From Candidatus Alistipes intestinigallinarum (GTDB lineage: Bacteria; Bacteroidota; Bacteroidia; Bacteroidales; Rikenellaceae), in assembly GCA_019115745.1 (NCBI GenBank), contig DXDA01000036.1:29601-93600 (forward strand): a DNA stretch of 64,000 bases, in the 5' to 3' direction. Below, in pieces: positions 27,640 to 35,727 of the stretch. The translations under genes were made by a program, and so were the position numbers. The notes under the pieces are model-generated. The model saw nothing but the letters and a program-made list of their open reading frames with translations, ran no database searches and was not told the origin of the DNA. Numbering within the stretch: the first letter of the stretch is position 1; every line of letters begins with the position of its first letter.

Positions 27640-27679
27640 TCGAAGTCTCCTGCCTTTCCGGGCGGGAGGCTTCGTTTTT
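27640..27679. terminator. Intrinsic terminator between the corrinoid operon and the AraC gene
   Basis: CGAAGTCTCCTGCC pairs with GGGCGGGAGGCTTCG (with G-U pairs) around a short loop and is followed by TTTTT. It lies 20 bases after the methyltransferase stop and reaches the stop of the convergent AraC gene, so it may serve both. Confidence 0.75.
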
Positions 27680-28566
27680 CAGAGGCGGAAGTCCTGTTTG
27701 CGGAATTCGGAGGCCGAGATGCCCACGATGTGCTTGAACGTGCGGGAGAAGTGGTCGGCATTCCCGAATCCGAGTTTTGCGGCGATCTGGGAGATGGTCA
27801 TGGAGGTCTTCAGGAGATAGATGGTCGCCTTGTTGATCTTCAGGTGGATGAAGTAGTCGATCGGGGCCATCGAGGTTTGTCGGACGAACTGCCGGTAGAG
27901 ATACGAGGGACTGTATCCGGCGAATCGGGCGATTTCGTCTATGGTGAGTTTGCGGTCGATGTTCTCGTTCATGAAGTGGGTGACGCGGTTGACAATCCCT
28001 TCGATGTGGCGGGGCTGTTCGTGGACGGTCCCGAAGAGCTTCATGAAGCGGAACGAGGCGATGAAGTGCGCGAAGGCGAGGTTGGCATAGTTGAGGCGGT
28101 CGAGCGAGAGCGTCCCGCACAGGACGGCATAGAGGTTCTCGAAGAGTTCGATGCGTTGTTCGATGCGGATGTGCACCGAGGGCGGGACGGTGATCGGGGA
28201 CTCCATGTCGCGGGCGAAGATCTTGCCCTTCTCGCCGTTGAACCGGATCCAGTAGATGCTCCAGGGGTCGTCGTTTTCGGCCCCGTATGCGAGCGGGGTT
28301 TTCCGGGGCAGGACGATGTATTGGTTGGCCTTGACGGGGATGGTCTGCTGCCGGATCCGGATGAACCCGCTTCCCCAGACGCAGTAGATAAAGATATAGG
28401 CATCGTCGCCGTTCGGACGTTCGACCAGGTGGTGCCGGGCGTGTGCCATGTATCCCAGCGAGTGAATGTAGAGATCCCCGCTCAGCGGATCGTCCTGGAT
28501 CAGATCCAGAAACTGCTGAGGAATGACGATTCGGCGTTCGCCGGGGAAACCGGTTTCGATACCCAT
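27679..28566 (-). CDS. AraC-family transcriptional regulator
   Basis: The 295-residue protein has an N-terminal cupin-like sensor part (about residues 30-150; GSGFIRIRQQTIPVKANQYIVLP is the typical beta-barrel strand pattern). Its C-terminal double helix-turn-helix (about 190-290) has LTIDEIARFAGYSPSYLYRQF and ISQIAAKLGFGNADHFSRTFK. It probably senses a small molecule and activates a nearby promoter. Candidate targets are the convergent corrinoid operon or the divergent NhaC-type gene 172 bases away. The sequence does not tell which. A weak -7 site TACCTTTA is present upstream. Confidence 0.92.
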   Translation of the reverse strand: MGIETGFPGERRIVIPQQFLDLIQDDPLSGDLYIHSLGYMAHARHHLVERPNGDDAYIFIYCVWGSGFIRIRQQTIPVKANQYIVLPRKTPLAYGAENDDPWSIYWIRFNGEKGKIFARDMESPITVPPSVHIRIEQRIELFENLYAVLCGTLSLDRLNYANLAFAHFIASFRFMKLFGTVHEQPRHIEGIVNRVTHFMNENIDRKLTIDEIARFAGYSPSYLYRQFVRQTSMAPIDYFIHLKINKATIYLLKTSMTISQIAAKLGFGNADHFSRTFKHIVGISASEFRKQDFRL

Positions 28567-28588
28567 CTGGTAGCTTGTTTTCAGGGAA

Positions 28589-28596
28589 TAAAGGTA
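28589..28596 (-). promoter_or_regulatory. Possible -7 element for the AraC gene
   Basis: The minus strand reads TACCTTTA, seven of eight bases of the TAnnTTTG consensus, 22 bases before the ATG. No TTG is seen at the proper -33 distance. Confidence 0.35.
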
Positions 28597-28679
28597 GGAA
28601 AAAATTCTGTTCCCGGGACATGGAATCCTCGAAATTTGCCCGTGCGGGGATATTCGGCGCCGCGGGATTGCCCGGCGAA

Positions 28680-28710
28680 TTGGCGATGCGGAAAATTTGC
28701 CCTATTTTTG
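28680..28710 (+). promoter_or_regulatory. Predicted promoter for the NhaC-type antiporter
   Basis: TTGG (28680) is followed after 20 bases by TATTTTTG (28703-28710), an exact match to TAnnTTTG, 28 bases before the chosen ATG. This supports the start at 28739 rather than the upstream in-frame start at 28697, which would lie upstream of the transcript. Confidence 0.65.
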
Positions 28711-28738
28711 CACCCTGTTCGTACACGATTTTGACGTT

Positions 28739-30028
28739 ATGACTCCTGAACCCCTTCATCGGGGCGGTTTTTTCGCCCTTACGCCGCTGCTGGTTTTTCT
28801 GGGCTGCTACCTCGCGGTCTCGATTCTGGCCGGCGACTTCTATAAGATGCCCATCTCCGTGGCCTTTGTTTTCGCGTCGGTTTACGCCGTGGCGGTGATG
28901 CGCCGCCTGCCGTTTGCCGAGCGCATCAATCACTTCTCCCGCGGCGCTTCGGATCCCAACATCCTGCTGATGATCTGGATCTTCGTGCTGGCCGGTGCTT
29001 TTGCCGAATCGGCCCGGAGCATGGGAGCCGTGGATGCGACCGTCGCCCTGACGCAGCATCTTCTGCCCGGAAGCCTCCTTCCGGCGGGCCTCTTTCTGGC
29101 TGCGTGTTTCGTCTCCTTCTCCATCGGGACGTCGGTCGGTACGGTCGTGGCGCTGGTCCCGGTGGCGGCCGGACTGGCCGAGCAGACCGGAATGAACGAT
29201 GCCTGGCTTACGGCGATCGTCGTCGGCGGAGCCTTCTTCGGCGACAACCTCTCGTTTATCTCCGATACGACCATCGCCGCGACGCGCACCCAGGAGTGCG
29301 ATCTGCGTGACAAATTCCGGGTCAATGTCCGGATTGTGGCCCCGGCGGCGCTCCTGACGCTGGCGATCTACCTTGTGACGGGAAGTGTCGCGGCTGTCCC
29401 GAGCAATCCTGAACCGATTGCCTGGGTACGGGTCATTCCCTACCTGTTGGTGCTGGTGACGGCCATTGCGGGTCTGAACGTCATGAAGGTACTGCTGCTG
29501 GGAATCGCCGCCTCGGGGGTGATCGGACTCGCCTCGGGAAGCTTTAGTCTGATGGACTGGTGCGGCGGCATGGGGCGGGGAATCACCGGAATGGGCGAGT
29601 TGATCATCATTACGCTCCTGGCGGGCGGCCTGCTGGAGATGATCCGCCTGAACGGCGGTATCGACTGGATCATCGATCGCATGACGCGCCGGATCTCGGG
29701 GCGTCGCGGTGCGGAGGGGACGATTGCGGGTCTGGTCTGCCTGGCGAACCTCTGTACGGCGAACAACACCATCGCCATTTTGACTGTGGGACCGATTGCG
29801 CGGTCGATTGCCGATCGCTTCGGGGTGAGTCGGCGGCGGAGTGCGAGCCTGCTCGATACGTTTTCGTGTTTCACGCAGGGATTGCTTCCCTACGGGGCCC
29901 AGTTGCTGATGGCTGCGGGGCTGGCGGGCTTGTCGTCGCTGGAGATTATCCGCTATCTTTATTATCCGATTCTGCTGGGCATTGTCGCCCTGCTGGCCAT
30001 CCTGCTGCGCTATCCGCGCAAAGGCTGA
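28739..30028 (+). CDS. NhaC-family Na+/H+ antiporter-type membrane protein
   Basis: Starting from the ATG at 28739, the 429-residue protein has about 11-12 hydrophobic segments. Two blocks characteristic of the NhaC family are present: FVSFSIGTSVGTVVALVPVA (about residues 122-141) and GGAFFGDNLSFISDTTIAAT, where the acidic residues of the transport site lie. It sits in the inner membrane and would exchange sodium for protons or for an organic acid, since some relatives are malate/lactate or amino-acid antiporters. It is divergent from the AraC gene and appears to be a single-gene unit with its own promoter and a terminator downstream. Confidence 0.88.
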   Translation: MTPEPLHRGGFFALTPLLVFLGCYLAVSILAGDFYKMPISVAFVFASVYAVAVMRRLPFAERINHFSRGASDPNILLMIWIFVLAGAFAESARSMGAVDATVALTQHLLPGSLLPAGLFLAACFVSFSIGTSVGTVVALVPVAAGLAEQTGMNDAWLTAIVVGGAFFGDNLSFISDTTIAATRTQECDLRDKFRVNVRIVAPAALLTLAIYLVTGSVAAVPSNPEPIAWVRVIPYLLVLVTAIAGLNVMKVLLLGIAASGVIGLASGSFSLMDWCGGMGRGITGMGELIIITLLAGGLLEMIRLNGGIDWIIDRMTRRISGRRGAEGTIAGLVCLANLCTANNTIAILTVGPIARSIADRFGVSRRRSASLLDTFSCFTQGLLPYGAQLLMAAGLAGLSSLEIIRYLYYPILLGIVALLAILLRYPRKG

Positions 30029-30395
30029 CCGGTTAACAGCTTCAGGGGCTGAACCGAACCTGGAGTGCTGAGATTGAGAAAGATTTGCAACCCGTTGAAG
30101 AGCATCGATCGATGCTCTTTTTTATTGGATAGCGTGATGGTGCGAGTTTCCGGCTGGATACGTGTATTGAGCCTGAAAGGGGAGGGCGGATCTTTGCCGA
30201 ACTGAATTTTTTGAAGACAATTTTGGAAATTAGCACAGAAAGTCGTTTCTTTGTTATAGATGGAAAGTTAAAATGACCGGAAAAAGCCAGGTAGTACCGT
30301 ATTGAGAAGAAATGGCTTTCGAAACGTTGCTGGTTTCCCGGTATATCGAGCCTGATGGTTGTTTCCGTGTGTCTCGGGCTATAAATGAGTGCTTT
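30029..30395. other. Intergenic region at the left border of PUL2
   Basis: This 367-base non-coding stretch holds the NhaC terminator and then about 270 bases of markedly A/T-richer DNA leading into PUL2. I see no convincing TAnnTTTG site. Around 30061 the text TGGAGTGCTGAGATTGAGAA weakly resembles the 3' end of the tRNA-Ala gene at the other border of PUL2 (see findings). Confidence 0.5.
30098..30124 (+). terminator. Intrinsic terminator after the NhaC-type gene
   Basis: A perfect palindrome, AGAGCATCGATCGATGCTCT, is followed directly by a run of T residues, 70 bases after the gene's stop. Confidence 0.85.
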
Positions 30396-31535
30396 ATGAT
30401 ATTACGTTCCGTTTTCTGTAGTGCCATCCTGTTTGTCTTTGCTGCTTGCAGCCCTCATTCGCCAAGTTTGGAGACCTTGCCATTTGGCTCGCTCTCTTCA
30501 GGGGATTCCGTTACATTGTACCGGCTGACTCAAACAAACGGAGCTTCGATGGAAGTCATCGATTACGGATGCCGCATCGTCCGAATTTGCGTGCCCGACC
30601 GCAATGGAAATTTGACCGATGTCGTGGTGGGATATGGCGATATAGCGTCGTTCGAAACCGGAAGCGAACGCTTTTTCGGGGCTTTGATCGGCCGTTACGG
30701 AAATCGGATCAACGGAGCCGAATTCGAACTGGATGGCAAGAGGATTCACTTGACGCCCAATGAACTGCTGGACGGGAAATCGGTCCATTTGCATGGCGGA
30801 ACGAAAGGTTTCGATCGCGTGATGTGGAAAGGGGAACCCGTAACGGAAAAAGAACGGGTCGGTGTGAGATTCCGTCGCCGAAGTCCGGACGGGGAAGAAG
30901 GATACCCCGGGAATCTGGATTGTACGGTAACCTATTGGTGGCAGCCCGATAATACCTGTCGGATCGAATACGAGGCCGTGACGGATGCACCCACGATTGT
31001 CAATTTGTCAAACCATACGTACTTCAATTTGAAAGGTGCGAACGGCGGCTCCATCATGGATCTTGTCATGCAGGTAAACGCCGATCATTACCTGCAAAAC
31101 AATACGCAATTTGTTCCGGAAGGCGGCCCGATTCCTGTGGCGGGGACTCCGTTTGATCTGCGCGAACCGCATCGGATCGATTATGCCCTTGACCGTCCGA
31201 ATCGACAGATCGAAATCATGAGCGGATTCTCGGTCTGCTGGGTTCTCCGCAATAGTTCCGGTGCACTGGCTCGGGCTGCAGACCTTTATGACCCGAATAG
31301 CGGCCGAGGGGTAGAGGTCTGGACGACCGAACCCGGATTATTGACCTATACCGGTCGAGGCCTCAGCGAAAAAATAATTGGGAAGAATCAGATCCCGCTT
31401 CAACAGTTCGGAGGTATGCTCCTTGAGACGCTCCATTTTGCGGATTCTCCCAATCGGTCCGATTTCCCGACGACCGTGTTACGCCCCGGGGAGCGTTATC
31501 GGTCTGTGACCGAGTTCCGATTCTATACGAAATAA
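30396..31535 (+). CDS. galM: Aldose 1-epimerase (mutarotase) family lipoprotein
   Basis: The chosen start is the ATG at 30396, because MILRSVFCSAILFVFAAC gives a signal peptide with a lipobox; the ORF-track start at 30312 adds an unlikely leader. The resulting protein is 379 residues, normal for the family. GalM hallmarks are in order: GRYGNRINGAEFELDGK, SVHLHGGTKGFDRVMW with the first catalytic His, NLSNHTYFNLKG with the second His, GVEVWTTEPGLLTYTG, and LLETLHFADSPNR carrying the catalytic Glu. It interconverts alpha and beta anomers of a released sugar, probably in the periplasm or at the membrane. It lies 12 bases upstream of the PUL2 sensor gene. Confidence 0.9.
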   Translation: MILRSVFCSAILFVFAACSPHSPSLETLPFGSLSSGDSVTLYRLTQTNGASMEVIDYGCRIVRICVPDRNGNLTDVVVGYGDIASFETGSERFFGALIGRYGNRINGAEFELDGKRIHLTPNELLDGKSVHLHGGTKGFDRVMWKGEPVTEKERVGVRFRRRSPDGEEGYPGNLDCTVTYWWQPDNTCRIEYEAVTDAPTIVNLSNHTYFNLKGANGGSIMDLVMQVNADHYLQNNTQFVPEGGPIPVAGTPFDLREPHRIDYALDRPNRQIEIMSGFSVCWVLRNSSGALARAADLYDPNSGRGVEVWTTEPGLLTYTGRGLSEKIIGKNQIPLQQFGGMLLETLHFADSPNRSDFPTTVLRPGERYRSVTEFRFYTK

Positions 31536-31547
31536 CCGCTATACATC

Positions 31548-34500
31548 TTGGCCGATCGTCAAAACCATACATTCCGAAGCAGAATAACCGGTATTGCAAT
31601 ATGCTGGTTTCTTTTGCTTTGCACAATCTCGGAGGCCGCCACGCCCGAGTACAAGTTTACGCATTATACGTCGACAAACAGCGGGCTGCCTTACAACATG
31701 GTCAACAAGATCATTCAGGATGAAAAGGGCTTTATCTGGTTCGGGACCTCTTCCGGCTTGAGCCGGTTTGACGGAACCCGATTCCGGAACTATACCAAAG
31801 AGGAACTTGGTCTTCAGTCGGTATATATTACGGCCTTGTGTAAGGATGGCGACGGTAACCTTTGGGTTGGAACCGATTTGGGGGTTACGGTTTACAACGT
31901 CCACACGGATCGATTTGAACCGTTCACGCAGAAAAGCGATTTGGAAACCACTATCCATAACAAAGCCAATGCAATTTGCAAGGGCCCCGATGGTATAATC
32001 TGGATCTCGGTCAACGGTCAAGGTCTGTTTGCGTATGATCCGACCTCGAAATTACTCCGCAATTACTTTTTTGAACACGGCAAACAGACTCTTCCGGTCA
32101 ATATTCGAACGTTGCATGTCGATGCGGAAAACGGATTGTGGCTCTCTCTTTTCTACCATTCGCTTTTATATATTGCCCCCGGGCAGCCAATTCCTCGGTC
32201 GATAGAGGAAGAGTTGATTATCAGACCATTCCAACATGATGATGTTACGGCCATACAGACTCTTCCCGGAAAGCCCCGGAGTGCATACATAGCAAGTGTC
32301 ATCCAGGGATTATGCCTGCTGGACCAGACTTCCGGGGCTATTCGAACACTCATTCCTCCGCCACAATCCGATTTTTCGGCCGAGGATCTGTTCGTCGATG
32401 CGCGAGGGCAAGTTTGGATGCCAACCAATCTCGGCGTGTATGTTTATAATCCGGAGGATGAAACGGTTCGTTGTTATTCGGCCGATGAACAGGATCGTTT
32501 TTCTCTGTCGGACAATCATGCCTTTGCCGTTTATATGGATGCGAATGACGGGCTGTGGATCGGCACCAATGTCGGAGGAGTGAATTACAGCAGTGCCATA
32601 CAGCGGAATTTTGAAAAACAATATCTGGTCAAAGGGCAGGCTCTCGGAGATTGTTTGGTCCGGGGTTTTGCCGATGATCAAAACGGCCATATTTGGATCG
32701 CAACCGAAAAAGAGGGCTTGTTGGTCTATGACAAAGAGGCAAAACATCTGGCGCAAATCACGGATACCTGCCTTCCCAAAACTCAATTTACGGTTTGTTA
32801 CGATTCCGGAATCCTGTGGATCGGTACAATTCAGGGTCTCTATCGTTTCAATCCACGCACCCGGGAGTGCAAAGCCTATGAGACCCTTGGTATTCCATTT
32901 TCCATGCAGGATCGAAGGGTTTTTGTCGTATTTCGCACCTCGCATCGGGAGTTGTTTGTAGGAACGACCGTAGGATTGTTTCGCTATGATCGGGCTCAGG
33001 ACCATTTTGATCCGATCAAGGGCTTCGAAGGCGTTTTCGTAACCGATATGGACGAAGATGAGGAACAAACCCTTTGGATTTCGACCTATGCCAAAGGCCT
33101 TATCCGTTATGATCCGCTTGTTGATCGCATCCAGGAACACTATATCAACGATCCATCTGCTCCGACTGATGGGAGGAGTATTCCTTCCAATAAGCTTTTT
33201 TCGGTGTCCGTCGGGTCGAATGACCGGATCTGGACTACCAGTTTCAATGATGGTTTCTGTGGCTACGATAAAACGACCGGAGAGTTTAAGTGTTATACTA
33301 CAACACAGCATGATCTGCTCCCGACCGACATCTGCTTCATGATTCTGGAGGATGACCAGGGTATGTTGTGGATCTCTTCGGACAAGGGGCTTTTGTCGCT
33401 CGATCCCGCGACGGATGAGATTCGCCTGTTCTCGGTTTATGACGGCCTTCTCGACAATGAATTTAAAAATTGCGGATGGAAAGACCGTAATGGCGATCTC
33501 TATTTCGGATCGCGGAGTGGATTCATTCGATTTAATCCCGAACGTTTTACTTCGAAAAGCGGGAACTCACGCCTGGTGATTACGGGACTGAGGATTGGAG
33601 ACGATTTGGTAACCCCGTCCGAAGCGGAGAAAGGTCCGCTTGCCTGCAATGTCGACGAAACGTCTGAAATTCACCTTTCGCCGCGACAGAATTCATTCGG
33701 ATTCGGTTTTGCCATTCTCAATTCAAATGCGTCCGGATCGAATGCCATTCAATGCAAACTGGAGGGTTTTGATTCCGTATGGCGGCATACAACGATCGAT
33801 AATACCGTTTTCTATTATAATGTCCCTGCCGGGACCTATACGTTGAAAACGAAAGCCTTAAACGGAATCGGGAACGAAGAGATTCAGCGTTCCGATCTGA
33901 CGATTACCGTGGCTCAGCGCTTTTACAAGAGTACGGTGGCGATTCTTCTTTATATGGTTGTCCTTGTTTCCATGGTGGCGGGGATCTTCGTCTTTTACTA
34001 TCGCCGGGCCATTGCCCGGGAGAAGCGGAAACACGAAATTTATAAACAGCAGAAGGAAGAAGAACTTTTTCAACAGAAACTGTCGTTTTTTTCGAGTGTT
34101 GTCCATGAGATCAAGACGCCGCTTACCGTTATTCGAACCCCCTTGCAAAACATTATGGCTTCGGAGCGGCTTGATCCGTCACTCTTGGATGAACTGGCAA
34201 CTATTGGAAACGGTACGGAATATCTGGATCGGTTGGTTCGGGAGTTACTTGATTTTATCCGTATCGAAAAACACGGCTACCAACTCAATCGTCGGATGCT
34301 GGACCTTGTCGAAAGAATTGGTTTTTTGTGTTCGAATTTTGCCGAGACGGTGAAGGCCCGGAATCTGAAACTGTCGTTTTCGTATGAGCCGGAGTCCATT
34401 TATATCGAGGCCGACGAGAGTGCGCTCGATAAGATCCTGAACAATCTGCTTCACAATGCCGTTAAATATGCGGAGACCTATATTCGGGTAACTGTCATCC

Positions 34501-35546
34501 GGAAAACGGGAGTAGCGGTGGTTGAGATCAGCAATGACGGACCAGCAATTGCTCCCGAACAGCGGCCCGAGATTTTCAAACCGTTCGTAAAATACGGCAC
34601 CGACGAAGCACCCAGTGAACAAAGTTTCGGAATCGGACTTCCTTTGGCGCGAACACTGGCCGAAATGCATGACGGAACGTTGGAGTTGTCGGACGATGCG
34701 ACGGTTACGACGTTTGTGTTGACGCTTCCGGTCCAGGAACATCCGACGGAGCCTGTCCCCGGGAATGTGGAGGTCCCTGCCGCCAGACCGTTGGGAGCCT
34801 CGATCCTGCTGGTGGAAGACAACCGCGAACTTTCGGCCTATCTGACACGCAAACTAAGTGCGGATTTCCGGATTCAGACCGCTCGTTCGGCAGAGGAGGC
34901 GTGTACATTGCTTCGAAAATATGAACCTGATATCATTGTAACCGATATCGCATTGCCCGGCATGAACGGAGTCGAGTTCTGCAGGACGATTTCCGCCGAT
35001 TTCAATTGTTCGCATATTCCGATTATTGTGGTCTCAGCCATTTCGGCTACTGATACGAAAATAGCCTGTATCGAGGCGGGTGCCAGTACCTATATTGAGA
35101 AGCCGTTCAGTATCGAGTATCTTCAGGCTTGTATCAAGGGAATTCTCGATAAGCGTGCGGGATTGAAAAAGGCATACCAGAACCCTTCTGTTCAGGTCGA
35201 TCCCAAACAGTTCAATCTCCAAGGAGCCGACGAAGAGTTCCTGCACCGACTCGATGAGGTGATCATGCAACATCTCAAAGACCCGGCTTTTTCCAGCAAA
35301 CAGATCGAAGAAGCTCTTTTCCTGAGCCGTTCGACCCTGATCCGGAAAGTACGTGCTCTGCTCGATACAACCCCCAACGATTATCTGCGGTTCAAACGTT
35401 TGTCGGTAGCCGCCCAATTGCTCTCTCGAAACAAATGCCGGGTCAGCGATGTCTGCTTTGCCGTCGGGTTTAATTCCCCCTCCTATTTTGCCAAATGTTT
35501 CAAGGAGCAATTCGGCATTCTTCCGGCAGAATATCAGAAAAAATAG
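31548..35546 (+). CDS. Hybrid two-component system sensor/regulator (HTCS) controlling PUL2
   Basis: The 1332-residue protein begins at a TTG codon 12 bases after the galM stop. No ATG in frame precedes the signal-like segment ITGIAICWFLLLCTISEAA. Residues about 40-690 are periplasmic two-component propeller repeats (IWFGTSSGLSRFDG, LWVGTDLGV, LWISSDKGLLSLDP), followed by a Y_Y_Y domain and a transmembrane helix at about 795-815. Then come a histidine kinase with HEIKTP (His853), an ATPase domain (ILNNLLHNAVKYAE), a receiver domain with phospho-acceptor Asp1133 (IIVTDIALPGMNG), and an AraC-type helix-turn-helix at about 1230-1332. HTCS proteins bind an oligosaccharide and activate the adjacent susC operon. 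All key residues look intact. Confidence 0.95.
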   Translation: MADRQNHTFRSRITGIAICWFLLLCTISEAATPEYKFTHYTSTNSGLPYNMVNKIIQDEKGFIWFGTSSGLSRFDGTRFRNYTKEELGLQSVYITALCKDGDGNLWVGTDLGVTVYNVHTDRFEPFTQKSDLETTIHNKANAICKGPDGIIWISVNGQGLFAYDPTSKLLRNYFFEHGKQTLPVNIRTLHVDAENGLWLSLFYHSLLYIAPGQPIPRSIEEELIIRPFQHDDVTAIQTLPGKPRSAYIASVIQGLCLLDQTSGAIRTLIPPPQSDFSAEDLFVDARGQVWMPTNLGVYVYNPEDETVRCYSADEQDRFSLSDNHAFAVYMDANDGLWIGTNVGGVNYSSAIQRNFEKQYLVKGQALGDCLVRGFADDQNGHIWIATEKEGLLVYDKEAKHLAQITDTCLPKTQFTVCYDSGILWIGTIQGLYRFNPRTRECKAYETLGIPFSMQDRRVFVVFRTSHRELFVGTTVGLFRYDRAQDHFDPIKGFEGVFVTDMDEDEEQTLWISTYAKGLIRYDPLVDRIQEHYINDPSAPTDGRSIPSNKLFSVSVGSNDRIWTTSFNDGFCGYDKTTGEFKCYTTTQHDLLPTDICFMILEDDQGMLWISSDKGLLSLDPATDEIRLFSVYDGLLDNEFKNCGWKDRNGDLYFGSRSGFIRFNPERFTSKSGNSRLVITGLRIGDDLVTPSEAEKGPLACNVDETSEIHLSPRQNSFGFGFAILNSNASGSNAIQCKLEGFDSVWRHTTIDNTVFYYNVPAGTYTLKTKALNGIGNEEIQRSDLTITVAQRFYKSTVAILLYMVVLVSMVAGIFVFYYRRAIAREKRKHEIYKQQKEEELFQQKLSFFSSVVHEIKTPLTVIRTPLQNIMASERLDPSLLDELATIGNGTEYLDRLVRELLDFIRIEKHGYQLNRRMLDLVERIGFLCSNFAETVKARNLKLSFSYEPESIYIEADESALDKILNNLLHNAVKYAETYIRVTVIRKTGVAVVEISNDGPAIAPEQRPEIFKPFVKYGTDEAPSEQSFGIGLPLARTLAEMHDGTLELSDDATVTTFVLTLPVQEHPTEPVPGNVEVPAARPLGASILLVEDNRELSAYLTRKLSADFRIQTARSAEEACTLLRKYEPDIIVTDIALPGMNGVEFCRTISADFNCSHIPIIVVSAISATDTKIACIEAGASTYIEKPFSIEYLQACIKGILDKRAGLKKAYQNPSVQVDPKQFNLQGADEEFLHRLDEVIMQHLKDPAFSSKQIEEALFLSRSTLIRKVRALLDTTPNDYLRFKRLSVAAQLLSRNKCRVSDVCFAVGFNSPSYFAKCFKEQFGILPAEYQKK

Positions 35547-35623
35547 GCTCCGGTTTTTCGAGAGGTTTCGATGCAACAATATTTCCAACCGATACGACGA
35601 TTTTCCCAAACCGTCGTCAGACC

Positions 35624-35654
35624 TTTCATATCATGCTGAGTCCGCTTATTTTTG
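35624..35654 (+). promoter_or_regulatory. Predicted promoter of the PUL2 susC operon
   Basis: TATTTTTG at 35647-35654 matches TAnnTTTG exactly, with TTTC 19 bases upstream as a near -33 element. It lies in the 181-base gap between the HTCS stop and the chosen susC ATG, 73 bases before that ATG. This is where HTCS-activated promoters normally sit. Confidence 0.6.
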
Positions 35655-35727
35655 TATTGGGCTCATGAACCACCTGTTTGGGGTCGGCGACCGGAAGCCG
35701 ATCAATACTAACTTAAAACCAACCATT

